This document shows, piece after piece, positions 52,934 to 62,903 of a stretch of DNA of 64,000 bases (positions are counted from its first letter, which is position 1; every line of letters begins with the position of its first letter). This DNA comes from CBFFRJ01 sp051486985 (GTDB lineage Bacteria > Pseudomonadota > Gammaproteobacteria > Enterobacterales > Enterobacteriaceae): contig NZ_JAHVDV010000027.1 of assembly GCF_051486985.1 (NCBI RefSeq), forward strand, positions 9,211 through 73,210. The letters are read 5' to 3'. A model generated the notes under the pieces. It searched no databases. It was not told the origin of the DNA and worked only from the letters and a program-made list of their open reading frames with translations. A program made the position numbers and the translations under genes.

Positions 52934-54468
52934 GGGTGTGGCTCCGTTTTCACTGTGACATCCACCGCATCAATACGGCGACTGTTGAACAGATTGAATT
53001 TGGTATCCGAACCGTGGCAGCCATCACCGAAGGTAAAGCCACAACCGCTTTTCTCCGGGAAGGCGTCACGGGCCAGTTCGCGGTGGCTGCTTGGAACCAC
53101 GAAACGATCTTCGTAGTTGGCAATCGCCAGGTAACGGTACATCTCCTGCGCCTGCGCTTCGGTTAAGCCCACCTCTTCCAGCGCACGGGTGTCGATTTTG
53201 CCGTCAACGGTTTCAGTGCTTTTGTAGTGACGCATCGCCAGCATACGTTTCAGCGCCAGCAGTACCGGTGCGGTGTCACCGGCGGTCAGCAGGTTCGCCA
53301 GATACTGTACCGGGATACGCAGGCTGTCCACGTCAGGCAGAATGCCGTTGCTGCCAAGCTCACCCGCATCGGCCGCAGACTGAATCGGTGACAGCGGTGG
53401 TACATACCAGACCATCGGCAGTGTGCGGTATTCCGGGTGCAGCGGCAGCGCCAGCTTCCAGTCCATCGCCATTTTGTAAACCGGCGACTGCTGGGCCGCG
53501 TCAATTACGCTTAACGGAATTCCGTCTTTAAGGGCCTGTTCGATCACTTTCGGGTCGTTCGGGTTGAGGAACACGTCCAGCTGACGCTGGTACAGGTCTT
53601 TCTCATTTTCGGTACTTGCCGCATTTTCAATAGCATCTGCGTCATACAGCAGCACGCCAAGGTAACGAATACGGCCCACGCAGGTTTCGGAACAGACGGT
53701 CGGCTGACCGGCTTCGATACGCGGATAGCAGAAGATACACTTCTCAGACTTGCCGCTCTTCCAGTTAAAGTAGATTTTTTTGTACGGGCAACCGGTGATG
53801 CACATGCGCCAGCCGCGGCATTTGTCCTGATCGATCAGCACAATGCCGTCTTCTTCACGTTTGTAAATCGCACCGCTCGGGCAGGTCGCCACGCACGCCG
53901 GGTTAAGGCAGTGCTCGCACAGACGCGGCAGGTACATCATGAAAGTGTTTTCAAACTGGCCGTACATCGCCTTCTGCATGTTTTCGAAGTTTTTGTCTTT
54001 CGACAGCTTCTCAAACTCGCCGCCCAGGTCATCTTCCCAGTTCGGACCATACTTGATCTTGTCCATACGCTGACCGGTTATCAGCGAACGCGGACGAGCA
54101 ATCGGCTGGTGCTTACTGTCAGCCGGTGCGTTGTGCAGTGTCTGGTAGTCAAAATCAAACGGCTCGTAGTAATCGTCAATTTCCGGCATATGCGGGTTGG
54201 CGAAGATTTTGCCCAGAAGCCAGGCACGGTTACCCATACGCGGCTGCAGCTTGCCATTAATTTTGCGGATCCAACCGCCCTTCCACTTCTCCTGGTTTTC
54301 CCAGTCAGTCGGAAAGCCCGTTCCCGGTTTGGTTTCCACGTTGTTAAACCACGCGTATTCCATCCCTTCACGGCTGGTCCAGACGTTTTTACAGGTGACG
54401 GAACAGGTGTGGCAGCCGATGCATTTGTCGAGGTTGAGCACCATGCCGACTTGTGAACGAATTTTCAT
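52930..54468 (-). CDS. narH: Nitrate reductase A beta subunit, iron-sulfur protein
   Basis: The 512-residue subunit, the E. coli length, carries four cysteine clusters: CIGCHTCSVTCKN, CEHCLNPACVATCP, CRGWRMCITGCPYK (a Trp in place of one Cys, the 3Fe-4S site) and CIFCYPR with CSETCVG. It moves electrons from NarI to NarG on the cytoplasmic face. It overlaps narG by four bases (ATGA). Confidence 0.97.
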   Translation of the reverse strand: MKIRSQVGMVLNLDKCIGCHTCSVTCKNVWTSREGMEYAWFNNVETKPGTGFPTDWENQEKWKGGWIRKINGKLQPRMGNRAWLLGKIFANPHMPEIDDYYEPFDFDYQTLHNAPADSKHQPIARPRSLITGQRMDKIKYGPNWEDDLGGEFEKLSKDKNFENMQKAMYGQFENTFMMYLPRLCEHCLNPACVATCPSGAIYKREEDGIVLIDQDKCRGWRMCITGCPYKKIYFNWKSGKSEKCIFCYPRIEAGQPTVCSETCVGRIRYLGVLLYDADAIENAASTENEKDLYQRQLDVFLNPNDPKVIEQALKDGIPLSVIDAAQQSPVYKMAMDWKLALPLHPEYRTLPMVWYVPPLSPIQSAADAGELGSNGILPDVDSLRIPVQYLANLLTAGDTAPVLLALKRMLAMRHYKSTETVDGKIDTRALEEVGLTEAQAQEMYRYLAIANYEDRFVVPSSHRELARDAFPEKSGCGFTFGDGCHGSDTKFNLFNSRRIDAVDVTVKTEPHP

Positions 54469-57400
54469 TTTGCGCTCTCCTGTACCTGGTCATTGCCTTC
54501 GCCGTCCAGCCAGTTAATGTTCTTCATCTTACGTACCACCACAAACTCATCGCGGTTGGAGCCAACCGTACCGTAGTAGTTAAAGCCATAGGCCAGTTGC
54601 GCATAGCCGCCGATCATATGGGTCGGTTTCGGGGTAATACGGGTAACAGAGTTGTGAATACCCCCGCGCTGCTCGGTAATTTCTGACCCAGGAATATTCA
54701 CGATACGTTCCTGCGCGTGATACATCATCGTCATCCCGGCCGGGACGCGCTGACTTACAACCGCACGCGCGGTCAGTGCCCCGTTGCTGTTGAAGACTTC
54801 AATCCAGTCGTTATCCACGATACCCAGATCTCTGGCATCGGCTTCGCTCATCCAGACAATCGGGCCACCACGACCCAGGGTCAGCATCAGCAGGTTGTCG
54901 CTGTAGGTTGAGTGAATCCCCCACTTCTGATGCGGCGTCAGGAAGTTGAGCGCTTTTTCCGGATTGCCGTTGGACTTCTCGCCCATAACGGCGGTTACCG
55001 AACGGGTGTCGATGGGCGGACGGTAAACCAGCAGGCTTTCGCCAAAATCACGCATCCACTGGTGATCCTGATATAACTGCTGGCGGCCTGAGATAGTGCG
55101 CCACGGAATAAGCTCATGAACGTTGGTATAACCGGCGTTGTAAGAGACATGCTCATCTTCAAGACCAGACCATGTCGGGCTGGAGATGATTTTGCGCGGC
55201 TGTGCCTGGATATCACGGAAGCGGATTTTTTCCTCTTCTTTATTGGTTGCCAGGTGCGTATGGTCGCGGCCCGTAAATTCGCTGAGCGCCGCCCAGGCTT
55301 TTACGGCCACGTGGCCGTTGGTTTCCGGGGCGAGGGTCAGGATCATCTCTGCCGCATCAATCGCCGTATTCAGCATCGGCTGGCCTTTCGCCGGACCCTC
55401 TGCTTTGCTGTAGTTGAGCTTGCGCAGCAGATCCATTTCGCTCTGGGTATTCCAGGCAATGCCTTTACCACCGTTGCCGATTTTCTCCATCAGCGGTCCA
55501 ATCGAGGTAAAGCGCTCCCAGGTAGCCGGGTAGTCACGTTCAACCTGAATCAGATGCGGCGCCGTCACGCCCGGAATCAGGTCACATTCGCCTTTTTTCC
55601 AGTCTTTAACGTCAAACGGCTGGGCAAGTTCAGCGGCGGAGTCGTGCTGAATCGGCAGCGTGACCAGGTCCGTCTCTTTACCCAGATGGCCCACGCACAC
55701 TTCGGAGAATTTTTTGGCGATGGCTTTATAGATTTCCCAGTCGCTTTTCGACTCCCAGGCCGGGTCAACCGCGGCAGACAGCGGATGAATAAACGGATGC
55801 ATATCCGAGGTATTCATGTCGTCTTTTTCGTACCATGTGGCGGTCGGCAGCACGATGTCGGAATAGAGGCAGGTGCTTGACAGGCGGAAGTCCAGCGTCA
55901 CCACCAGATCCAGTTTTCCGTCAAGGCCGTTATCTTTCCACTCCACCTCTTCCGGTTTCACACCACCCTGTTTGCCCAGATCTTTGCCCTGGATACCGTG
56001 CTCAGTGCCGAGCAGATACTTCAGCATGTACTCGTGGCCCTTGCCGGACGACCCCAGCAGGTTAGAACGCCAGATAAACAGGTTGCGCGGGTGGTTTTTG
56101 CCGTTTTCCGGCCGTTCTGCCGCGAAGTGCATGGAGCCGTCTTTCAGGGATTTGACGGTGTAGTCAACGGCACTCATGCCCGCTTTTTTCGCCTCTTCGG
56201 CAATACGTAGCGGGTTTGTACCCAGCTGCGGTGCAGACGGCAGCCAGCCCATACGCTCTGCGCGCACGTTAAAGTCGAGCAGATGACCGGTGTAGCGCGA
56301 TTTGTCCGCCAGCGGCGAAAGGAGCTCCTGCGCGGTAACGGTTTCATAACGCCACTGGCTGGAGTGGTTATAGAAGTAAGAAGTACTGTTCATGTGACGC
56401 GCCGGACGCTGCCAGTCAAGAGCAAACGCCAGCGGCTGCCAGCCGGTCTGAGGACGCAGTTTTTCCTGACCGACATAGTGTGCCCAACCGCCGCCACTCT
56501 GACCGATACAACCGCAGAACACCAGCATGTTGATGATCCCACGGTAGTTCATATCGAGGTGATACCAGTGGTTCATACCGGCACCAATGATCACCATTGA
56601 ACGACCGTGGGTTTTATCCGCATTATCCGCAAACTCACGCGCCGTGCGGATAATGTTGGCGGCAGATACGCCGGTGATTTTCTCAGCCCAGGCCGGGGTA
56701 TAGGCTTTGATTTCGTTGTAGCTTGTGGCGCAATTTTCATCGCCCAGACCGCGTTCCAGACCATAGTTGGCCAGCGTCAGGTCATAGACGGTGGTCACCA
56801 GGGCAGTGCTGCCGTCAGCCAGTTGCAGTCGCTTAACCGGCAGCTTGTGCAGCAAGACATTTTCCAGTTCAACTTTGCTGAAATGTTCGGTGCTGTCACC
56901 GCCAAAATAGGGGAAACCTACGCTGGCGATGTCATCGTGGCTGCCAAGCAGACTCAGTTGCAGCTCAGCCTCAGCGCCCGTTGTGCCGTCACGCTGTTCG
57001 AGGTTCCACTTGCCCTTCTCCCCCCAACGGAAGCCAATAGAGCCGTTCGGGGCGATCATCTCGCCTGTGTCGGTACAGGCGACGGTTTTCCACTGCGGGT
57101 TGTTGTCCTGACCGAGCGCATCCACCAGGTCCGATGCTCGCAGCATACGGCCTGCAGCATAGTAACCTTCACGCTCTTCGAGCATCACCAGCATCGGCAT
57201 GTCGGTATAACGACGGACATAATCAGTGAAGTACTGGCTTGGGTTATCCAGATGGAATTCACGCAGCATGACGTGGCCCATCGCCAGCGCCATCGCCGCG
57301 TCAGTACCCTGCTTTGGTGCCAGCCACAAATCGCAAAGCTTAGCGATTTCAGCGTAATCCGGGGTTACCGCGACGGTTTTGGTACCTTTGTAGCGAACTT

Positions 57401-58208
57401 CGGTGAAGAAGTGCGCGTCCGGGGTACGGGTCTGCGGTACGTTGGAGCCCCAGGCGATAATGTAGCTGGAGTTGTACCAGTCGGCGGATTCCGGTACATC
57501 AGTCTGCTCGCCCCAGGTTTGCGGAGAGGCTGGCGGCAGGTCGCAATACCAGTCGTAGAAGCTCAGGCAGGTGCCGCCAATCAGCGACAGGTAACGTGCG
57601 CCGGAGGCATAAGAAACCATCGACATCGCCGGGATGGGCGAGAAGCCGGCGACACGGTCCGGGCCGTAGGTTTTGATGGTATAGACGTTAGAAGCGGCAA
57701 TCAGCTCATTCACTTCCTGCCAGCTTGAGCGCACGAAACCGCCACGACCACGGGCCTGCTTAAAGCTTTTGGCTTTCTCTGCGTCTTCAATGATTGAGGC
57801 CCAGGCGTTGACCGGATCAGGATGTGCCACTTTTGCTTCACGCCACATTTTCATCAGACGTTTACGCATCAGCGGGTATTTCAGGCGATTCGCGCTGTAA
57901 AGATACCAGGAGTAGCTGGCGCCACGCGGGCAGCCACGCGGCTCATGGTTTGGCATGTCCGGACGGGTGCGTGGGTAGTCGGTCTGCTGGGTTTCCCAGG
58001 TCACCAGACCATTTTTCACATAGATTTTCCAGCTGCATGAACCGGTGCAGTTAACGCCGTGGGTAGAACGGACAATCTTGTCATGCTGCCAGCGGCTTCG
58101 GTATCCATCCTCCCAATCCCGGTTTGTTTCGAGAAGCTGGCCATGCCCATCGGCAAAGGTGTCGCCCTTCTGTTTGAAGTAGCGAAACCGGTCCAGGAAT
58201 TTACTCAT
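54465..58208 (-). CDS. narG: Nitrate reductase A alpha subunit, molybdenum protein
   Basis: The 1247-residue catalytic subunit has the same length as E. coli NarG. The N-terminal FS0 cluster (THGVNCTGSCSW with His, and RGCPRGASYSW) and the molybdenum Asp region (YNSSYIIAWGSNVPQTRTPD) are intact. It reduces nitrate to nitrite. It is taken as NarG rather than the second isoenzyme NarZ because narK and narXL flank it, although the surrounding ydc backbone is where E. coli carries narZYWV. The upstream FNR box predicts anaerobic induction. Confidence 0.97.
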   Translation of the reverse strand: MSKFLDRFRYFKQKGDTFADGHGQLLETNRDWEDGYRSRWQHDKIVRSTHGVNCTGSCSWKIYVKNGLVTWETQQTDYPRTRPDMPNHEPRGCPRGASYSWYLYSANRLKYPLMRKRLMKMWREAKVAHPDPVNAWASIIEDAEKAKSFKQARGRGGFVRSSWQEVNELIAASNVYTIKTYGPDRVAGFSPIPAMSMVSYASGARYLSLIGGTCLSFYDWYCDLPPASPQTWGEQTDVPESADWYNSSYIIAWGSNVPQTRTPDAHFFTEVRYKGTKTVAVTPDYAEIAKLCDLWLAPKQGTDAAMALAMGHVMLREFHLDNPSQYFTDYVRRYTDMPMLVMLEEREGYYAAGRMLRASDLVDALGQDNNPQWKTVACTDTGEMIAPNGSIGFRWGEKGKWNLEQRDGTTGAEAELQLSLLGSHDDIASVGFPYFGGDSTEHFSKVELENVLLHKLPVKRLQLADGSTALVTTVYDLTLANYGLERGLGDENCATSYNEIKAYTPAWAEKITGVSAANIIRTAREFADNADKTHGRSMVIIGAGMNHWYHLDMNYRGIINMLVFCGCIGQSGGGWAHYVGQEKLRPQTGWQPLAFALDWQRPARHMNSTSYFYNHSSQWRYETVTAQELLSPLADKSRYTGHLLDFNVRAERMGWLPSAPQLGTNPLRIAEEAKKAGMSAVDYTVKSLKDGSMHFAAERPENGKNHPRNLFIWRSNLLGSSGKGHEYMLKYLLGTEHGIQGKDLGKQGGVKPEEVEWKDNGLDGKLDLVVTLDFRLSSTCLYSDIVLPTATWYEKDDMNTSDMHPFIHPLSAAVDPAWESKSDWEIYKAIAKKFSEVCVGHLGKETDLVTLPIQHDSAAELAQPFDVKDWKKGECDLIPGVTAPHLIQVERDYPATWERFTSIGPLMEKIGNGGKGIAWNTQSEMDLLRKLNYSKAEGPAKGQPMLNTAIDAAEMILTLAPETNGHVAVKAWAALSEFTGRDHTHLATNKEEEKIRFRDIQAQPRKIISSPTWSGLEDEHVSYNAGYTNVHELIPWRTISGRQQLYQDHQWMRDFGESLLVYRPPIDTRSVTAVMGEKSNGNPEKALNFLTPHQKWGIHSTYSDNLLMLTLGRGGPIVWMSEADARDLGIVDNDWIEVFNSNGALTARAVVSQRVPAGMTMMYHAQERIVNIPGSEITEQRGGIHNSVTRITPKPTHMIGGYAQLAYGFNYYGTVGSNRDEFVVVRKMKNINWLDGEGNDQVQESAK

Positions 58209-58299
58209 CGGGTCTCTCCTGTTTGGAGCCTGACGGCTCTCTGATAAATCGACATTGCTGCAATGGCTGCGAAAGTAACGCTATGAAAGGTGGTAAGAA

Positions 58300-58313
58300 T
58301 TGATGACGATCAA
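58300..58313 (-). promoter_or_regulatory. FNR box of narG
   Basis: TTGATGACGATCAA fits the FNR consensus TTGAT-N4-ATCAA without mismatch. Its centre is 98 bases before the narG start, which fits a -41.5 activator site. Confidence 0.9.
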
Positions 58314-58456
58314 GACGGACTGGCTTGTTCTGGCGGGTGCAAAATCAACCTACCCCCAAAGGGGGATAAATAACCAGCAGTTAAACTAATGATAAATAAC
58401 GTTTATAATTAATTCCCTGCAAACAAAAAGGAATAAAACCTGCCAGGGAGGTATTA

Positions 58457-58463
58457 AGGGGTA
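58457..58463 (-). promoter_or_regulatory. NarL/NarP heptamer candidate for narG
   Basis: The minus strand reads TACCCCT, matching the NarL heptamer TACYNMT; a second, weaker heptamer (TACCTCC) lies four bases further. The distance of about 250 bases from narG resembles the distal NarL sites of E. coli. Confidence 0.45.
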
Positions 58464-58542
58464 GTTTCCCTGCTGAACGTCAGTGCGCACGGTGCTTCAT
58501 GACCGGTATCACACATTAGGATGTTGTAACTAATATACGCGT

Positions 58543-58569
58543 AAAAAAAAGCGCGGCAGAACACCGCGC
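58543..58569 (-). terminator. Terminator of narK
   Basis: GCGCGG, a seven-base loop, CCGCGC form the stem; the minus strand then has eight T. It lies 20 bases after the narK stop. Confidence 0.92.
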
Positions 58570-58588
58570 AAGGATAATCAACAGTAAC

Positions 58589-59983
58589 TTACTTTTTATT
58601 GGAATGTCGGCCATACACGAACCAGGTGATCACCACACAGGCTACGTAGAATACAAGGAACACTTTCATTGCCCCGGCCGGTGAACCGGTCAGTGCCAGC
58701 GATGTGCCGAACGCTTTAGGAATGAAGAACCCACCGATAGCGCCAATCGCTGAGATAAAGCCCAGAGCTGCTGCCGTTTCGGTCGCCGCTTCACGCAAGG
58801 CAGTGGCTTCACTGCCCCCGGAATTTTTCACCCGTTCCAGCGTCATCTTACGGAAGTTCACCGAGATCATCTGGAAGGTCGAACCACTGCCCAACCCGGC
58901 GGTCAGGAACAGCATCAGGAAGACGCCGAAGAAGGCGATAAAATTACCGCCCACGCCATTGGTTGGCAGCGTCAGGAACAGCAAGGCACTAAAGATTGCC
59001 ATCAGCACAAAGTTCACCAGCGTAACACGGGTGCCACCCAGACGGTCCGACAGCGCCCCGCCCGCTGAACGCGCCAGGGCACCAATCAACGGACCAAAGA
59101 AGGCGTAATGCATAATGACCACATCAGGAAACTGGGTTTTAGAGAGCATGGCAAACCCGGCAGAAAAACCAATAAAAGAACCGAAAGTGGCGAGGTACAG
59201 AAAGCTCATGATCCACATGTGCTTACGTTTGAGCACCGGTAACTGCGCGCGCAGTGAGGCTTTCGAGGTCGCCAGTTCGTTCATGCCAAACCAGGCGGCG
59301 AGCGTAAACACGGCCAGGAACGGCACCCACACCCATGCGGCGTTAGCGAGATAAATCATGCTACCGTCTGGCTGAGCAACGCCGGTTGCGCCAAAAAAGG
59401 CAAAAAGGGAGAACGAAATCGCCAGCGGCGCGAGCAATTGCATGACGCTGACGCCGAGATTACCGAAGCCACCATTAATGCCGAGCGCACTGCCCTGCTT
59501 CTCTTTCGGGAAGAAGAAGCTGATGTTCGCCATGCTGGAGGCAAAATTAGCCCCGGCAAAGCCGCACAGCAGGGCAATAATAATAAAGGTGCTGAAGGGC
59601 GTGGAGGTATCTTCAACAGCAAAACCGAGCCAGACACAAGGTATGATCAAAATACCGGTACTGAACGCCGTCCAGCGGCGACCGCCAAACACGGGCACCA
59701 TAAAGGAGTAAGGTACGCGCAGCAGCGCTCCAGAAACCGAGGGTAAAGCCGTTAACATAAAGAGTTGGTCAGTGGAGAACCGGAAGCCGACTTTGTTCAG
59801 GTTTACTGCGACAGCACTGAATAACATCCATACACAGAACGCCAGCAGCAGACAGGGGACGGAAATCCACAGGTTGCGGCTGGCAACGCCGTTGCCCTGT
59901 TGCTGCCAGAACGCCGGGTCCTCAGGACGCCAGTCGGAAATGACCCGATCGGTTGCCCTTTGCGGGGTAGTAGAGTGGCTCAT
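58589..59983 (-). CDS. narK: Nitrate/nitrite antiporter NarK
   Basis: The 464-residue MFS protein has twelve membrane helices and the nitrate-signature glycine blocks AGANFASSMANISFFFP and GLGSGSTFQMISV. It exchanges nitrate for nitrite across the inner membrane. ATG 59983 has GAGGTG upstream and gives the E. coli start MSHSTTP; a GTG two codons earlier is unlikely. It is cotranscribed in direction with narGHJI but has its own terminator. Its FNR box lies 60-73 bases upstream. Confidence 0.97.
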   Translation of the reverse strand: MSHSTTPQRATDRVISDWRPEDPAFWQQQGNGVASRNLWISVPCLLLAFCVWMLFSAVAVNLNKVGFRFSTDQLFMLTALPSVSGALLRVPYSFMVPVFGGRRWTAFSTGILIIPCVWLGFAVEDTSTPFSTFIIIALLCGFAGANFASSMANISFFFPKEKQGSALGINGGFGNLGVSVMQLLAPLAISFSLFAFFGATGVAQPDGSMIYLANAAWVWVPFLAVFTLAAWFGMNELATSKASLRAQLPVLKRKHMWIMSFLYLATFGSFIGFSAGFAMLSKTQFPDVVIMHYAFFGPLIGALARSAGGALSDRLGGTRVTLVNFVLMAIFSALLFLTLPTNGVGGNFIAFFGVFLMLFLTAGLGSGSTFQMISVNFRKMTLERVKNSGGSEATALREAATETAAALGFISAIGAIGGFFIPKAFGTSLALTGSPAGAMKVFLVFYVACVVITWFVYGRHSNKK

Positions 59984-60042
59984 AGACACCTCTGATTATT
60001 GATTCGACGCCTGCCACCATAGTTTTTACCGCGCAACTTAAG

Positions 60043-60056
60043 TTGATATAAATCAA
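60043..60056 (-). promoter_or_regulatory. FNR box of narK
   Basis: TTGATATAAATCAA is a perfect FNR consensus site in the narK-narX divergent region, 60 bases before narK. A NarL-type heptamer (TACTCAT on the minus strand) lies upstream at 60104-60110. Confidence 0.9.
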
Positions 60057-60288
60057 AGGAAAAGTTCACGATATATTGGCCAAAAAAACATCATGCTCAC
60101 TTATGAGTAGGTGAAAGTGTTAAAAAAAGTGTGGTTTTTCACGGTGCTGGGCGCACCCGCAAAAACCCTACTCGTTTTGTTGAAAAGCCTGACGATAAAG
60201 AGGTAATCCTTTTGGGGTATGGGTATACCCCAGGCGATGGCAGACAATGCAGTTCATTCTCATCTCGCCAGCCGGAGCCCCGCCTCTT

Positions 60289-62088
60289 ATGCTTAAACGC
60301 CGCTTTACACCGCTGACCCTGGTCAATCAGGTTGCGCTGATCATGCTACTTTCCACGGTTATTGGGGTGGCGGGAATGGGCATTTCCGGCTGGCTGGTGC
60401 AAGGGGTGCAGGGCAGCGCACATGCCATCAATAAAGCCGGCTCGTTGCGAATGCAAAGCTACCGCCTGCTGGCCGCCATCCCGTTACGGGAAGAGGATAA
60501 ACCGCTGCTGCGTGAGATGGAGGAGACTGCATTTAGCCACGAACTGGCCGATGCTGCCGCGCGTGATGGCCAGCAAGCCCAGCTCCACGCCCTGCAACAA
60601 TACTGGCGTAATGAGGTCGCTCCGGCCCTGCAACAGGCAACAGAGCCCAGAGCTGTCTCTGCCGAAATTGCTACCTACGTTAACCGTATTGACAGGCTCG
60701 TTACCGCCTTCGATCACAGCACTGAGCGGCGGGTGTCACATGTGGTCATCCTCCACCGGGTCATGGCGATTTTACTGGGGCTGATTTTGCTGTTTACCAT
60801 TATCTGGCTGCGGGCCCGCCTGCTCTGGCCCTGGCAGCAACTGCTGAATATGGCGCGCGCCGTCAGTCAGCGCGACTTCCTCCAGCGGGCCAATATCAGC
60901 GGGCGCAATGAAATGGCGACGCTGGGTGCGGCGCTGAATAATATGTCAGCAGAGCTGGCAGAGAGCTATGCGGTGCTGGAGCAGCGGGTGAAAGAGAAGA
61001 CCGCCGGGCTTGAGCAGAAAAATGAGATCCTCTCCTTCCTCTGGCAGGCTAATCATCGGTTACATTCGCGCATCCCGCTTTGTGAGCGTCTCTCGCCCGT
61101 ACTGAACGGATTGCAGAACCTTACGCTGCTGCATGATATCGAACTGCGGGTGTACGACATGGAAGATGAAGAAAATCATCAGGAATTTACCTGCCAGTCC
61201 AACGCCAGCTGTGATGATAAAGGCTGCCATTTATGCCCCCGTGGCAAGCCTTTGCCGCCAACAAACGGCGGCACGACGCTGAAGTGGCGACTGGCGGATG
61301 CTCATACCCAGTACGGGCTGCTGCTGGCACAACTACCGCCGGGCCGCCATCTTAGCCACGATCAGCAACAACTGGTGGATACGCTGGTAGAACAGCTTAC
61401 TGCAACCCTGGCGCTGGACAGGCACCAGGAACGCCAGCAGCAACTTATGGTGATGGAAGAGCGGGCGACCATCGCGCGTGAACTGCATGACTCCATTGCA
61501 CAGTCGCTTTCCTGTATGAAAATGCAGGTCAGTTGCCTGCAGATGCAGGGGCAGGATCTGCCGGAGAACAGCCAGCAACTGCTCGGGCAGATCCGCACCG
61601 AACTCAACACTTCATGGGCACAGTTGCGTGAGCTGCTCACCACGTTCCGTTTACAGTTGACGGAACCGGGTTTGCGCCCGGCGCTGGAAGCGAGCTGCCT
61701 TGAGTACAGCGCCCGATTTGGTTTTCAGGTCAAACTGGATTATCAGCTTCCCCCTCGCCTCGTGCCTTCGCATCAGGCGATACATCTGCTGCAGATTGCC
61801 CGTGAAGCATTAAGTAATTCACTGAAACATTCTGGGGCCAGCGAGGTAACCGTCTCAGTGACACACCAGGAAAAACGCGTAGTATTGCGGGTCAGTGATA
61901 ACGGCTGCGGCGTGCCGGAAAATGCCGAGCGAACCAACCATTATGGATTAATTATCATGCGCGACCGTGCGCAGAGCTTACGTGGTGATTGCCAGGTGCG
62001 ACGCAGAGAGTCCGGCGGCACCGATGTGATTGTCACGTTTATCCCCGAAAATCTTCTCTCACCAGTGCAAGGAGATAACTATGACTAA
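60289..62088 (+). CDS. narX: Nitrate/nitrite sensor histidine kinase
   Basis: The 599-residue kinase has two membrane helices around a periplasmic sensor with the P-box (GSAHAINKAGSLRMQSYRLL), a HAMP domain, a cysteine-bearing central module (CDDKGCHLCPRG), the H-box ERATIARELHDSIAQSLSCM and a HATPase domain (DNGCGVPENAE). It senses nitrate and phosphorylates NarL. ATG 60289 is the E. coli start; the ATG at 60247 would add fourteen unconserved residues. It overlaps narL by eight bases. Confidence 0.96.
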   Translation: MLKRRFTPLTLVNQVALIMLLSTVIGVAGMGISGWLVQGVQGSAHAINKAGSLRMQSYRLLAAIPLREEDKPLLREMEETAFSHELADAAARDGQQAQLHALQQYWRNEVAPALQQATEPRAVSAEIATYVNRIDRLVTAFDHSTERRVSHVVILHRVMAILLGLILLFTIIWLRARLLWPWQQLLNMARAVSQRDFLQRANISGRNEMATLGAALNNMSAELAESYAVLEQRVKEKTAGLEQKNEILSFLWQANHRLHSRIPLCERLSPVLNGLQNLTLLHDIELRVYDMEDEENHQEFTCQSNASCDDKGCHLCPRGKPLPPTNGGTTLKWRLADAHTQYGLLLAQLPPGRHLSHDQQQLVDTLVEQLTATLALDRHQERQQQLMVMEERATIARELHDSIAQSLSCMKMQVSCLQMQGQDLPENSQQLLGQIRTELNTSWAQLRELLTTFRLQLTEPGLRPALEASCLEYSARFGFQVKLDYQLPPRLVPSHQAIHLLQIAREALSNSLKHSGASEVTVSVTHQEKRVVLRVSDNGCGVPENAERTNHYGLIIMRDRAQSLRGDCQVRRRESGGTDVIVTFIPENLLSPVQGDNYD

Positions 62089-62731
62089 CCAGGAACCGGC
62101 CACCATTCTTTTGATTGACGACCATCCGATGTTGCGTACCGGCGTAAAACAACTCATCAGCATGTCGCCAGAGATAACCGTGGTAGGTGAAGCCAGCAAC
62201 GGTGAGCAGGGTATTGAACTGGCCGAGGCGCTTGATCCGGATCTGATTCTGCTGGATCTCAATATGCCGGGGATGAACGGTCTGGAGACCCTCGACAAGC
62301 TGCGTGAAAAATCGCTGTCAGGTCGCGTGGTGGTCTTTAGTGTTTCCAATCACGAAGAGGATGTGGTGACCGCGCTGAAACGGGGCGCTGACGGTTATCT
62401 GCTAAAGGATATGGAGCCGGAAGATCTGCTTAAAGCGCTGCAACAAGCCGCTGCGGGCGAAATGGTATTAAGCGAAGCGCTGACCCCGGTGCTGGCCGCG
62501 AGCCTGCGAGCTAACCGTTCAGCGTCGGATCGAGATGTCAGCCAGCTTACGCCGCGCGAGCGCGACATTCTGAAACTGATTGCTCAGGGGCTGCCGAACA
62601 AGATGATTGCCCGCCGCCTGGACATCACCGAGAGTACCGTGAAGGTGCACGTAAAACATATGCTGAAAAAAATGCGCCTGAAATCGCGTGTGGAAGCGGC
62701 GGTATGGGTGCATCAGGATCGTATTTTCTGA
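62081..62731 (+). CDS. narL: Nitrate/nitrite response regulator NarL
   Basis: The 216-residue regulator has a receiver domain (phospho-acceptor Asp in LILLDLNMPGMNG, Lys in DGYLLKDMEPED) and a LuxR-type helix-turn-helix (LTPRERDILKLIAQGLPNKM, ITESTVKVHVKHML). It activates narGHJI and narK under nitrate and represses other anaerobic genes. AAGGAG precedes ATG 62081; the frame overlapping narX further upstream is not used. Its downstream neighbour is the repeat-rich region, not ychO as in E. coli within this window. Confidence 0.97.
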   Translation: MTNQEPATILLIDDHPMLRTGVKQLISMSPEITVVGEASNGEQGIELAEALDPDLILLDLNMPGMNGLETLDKLREKSLSGRVVVFSVSNHEEDVVTALKRGADGYLLKDMEPEDLLKALQQAAAGEMVLSEALTPVLAASLRANRSASDRDVSQLTPRERDILKLIAQGLPNKMIARRLDITESTVKVHVKHMLKKMRLKSRVEAAVWVHQDRIF

Positions 62732-62784
62732 TTCAGTATGTCTACGCTTCTCAGTAGCTGTAACAGGGTACTTGCCGCCTGTTC

Positions 62785-62903
62785 CCCCTCACCCCCACCC
62801 TCTCCCCGGTGGGGCGAGGGAGAAAAGCGAGCCGCTGTCAGAAATTTAGCATCGTGGTGAACAGGAATATGACAGAAGGCGGAGTGTTCCGTTCACCTTA
62901 CGT
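62785..62903. repeat. Repeat block 1, head part
   Basis: The block opens with a C-rich palindromic head (CCCTCACC... to GGGGCGAGGGAG), a type of short extragenic palindrome common in enteric genomes, and continues with GAGCCGCTGTCA and the first 91-base unit. A near-identical copy, differing at a handful of bases, stands at 63712-63831 in the same orientation. Confidence 0.85.

Larger units (their letters stand above)
58209..58588. other. narK-narG intergenic control region
   Basis: This 380-base gap holds the narG promoter near its left end (FNR box at 58300-58313), NarL-type heptamers further right, and the narK terminator at the far right. Its middle (58370-58440) is AT-rich and could bend or bind IHF, as at E. 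coli narG. Confidence 0.7.

Noticed and set aside
51546..58208. Assignment to the second nitrate reductase NarZYWV
   Set aside because: Although E. coli has narZYWV near the ydc genes, here narK and narXL flank the operon, and subunit lengths and the FNR box fit narGHJI.
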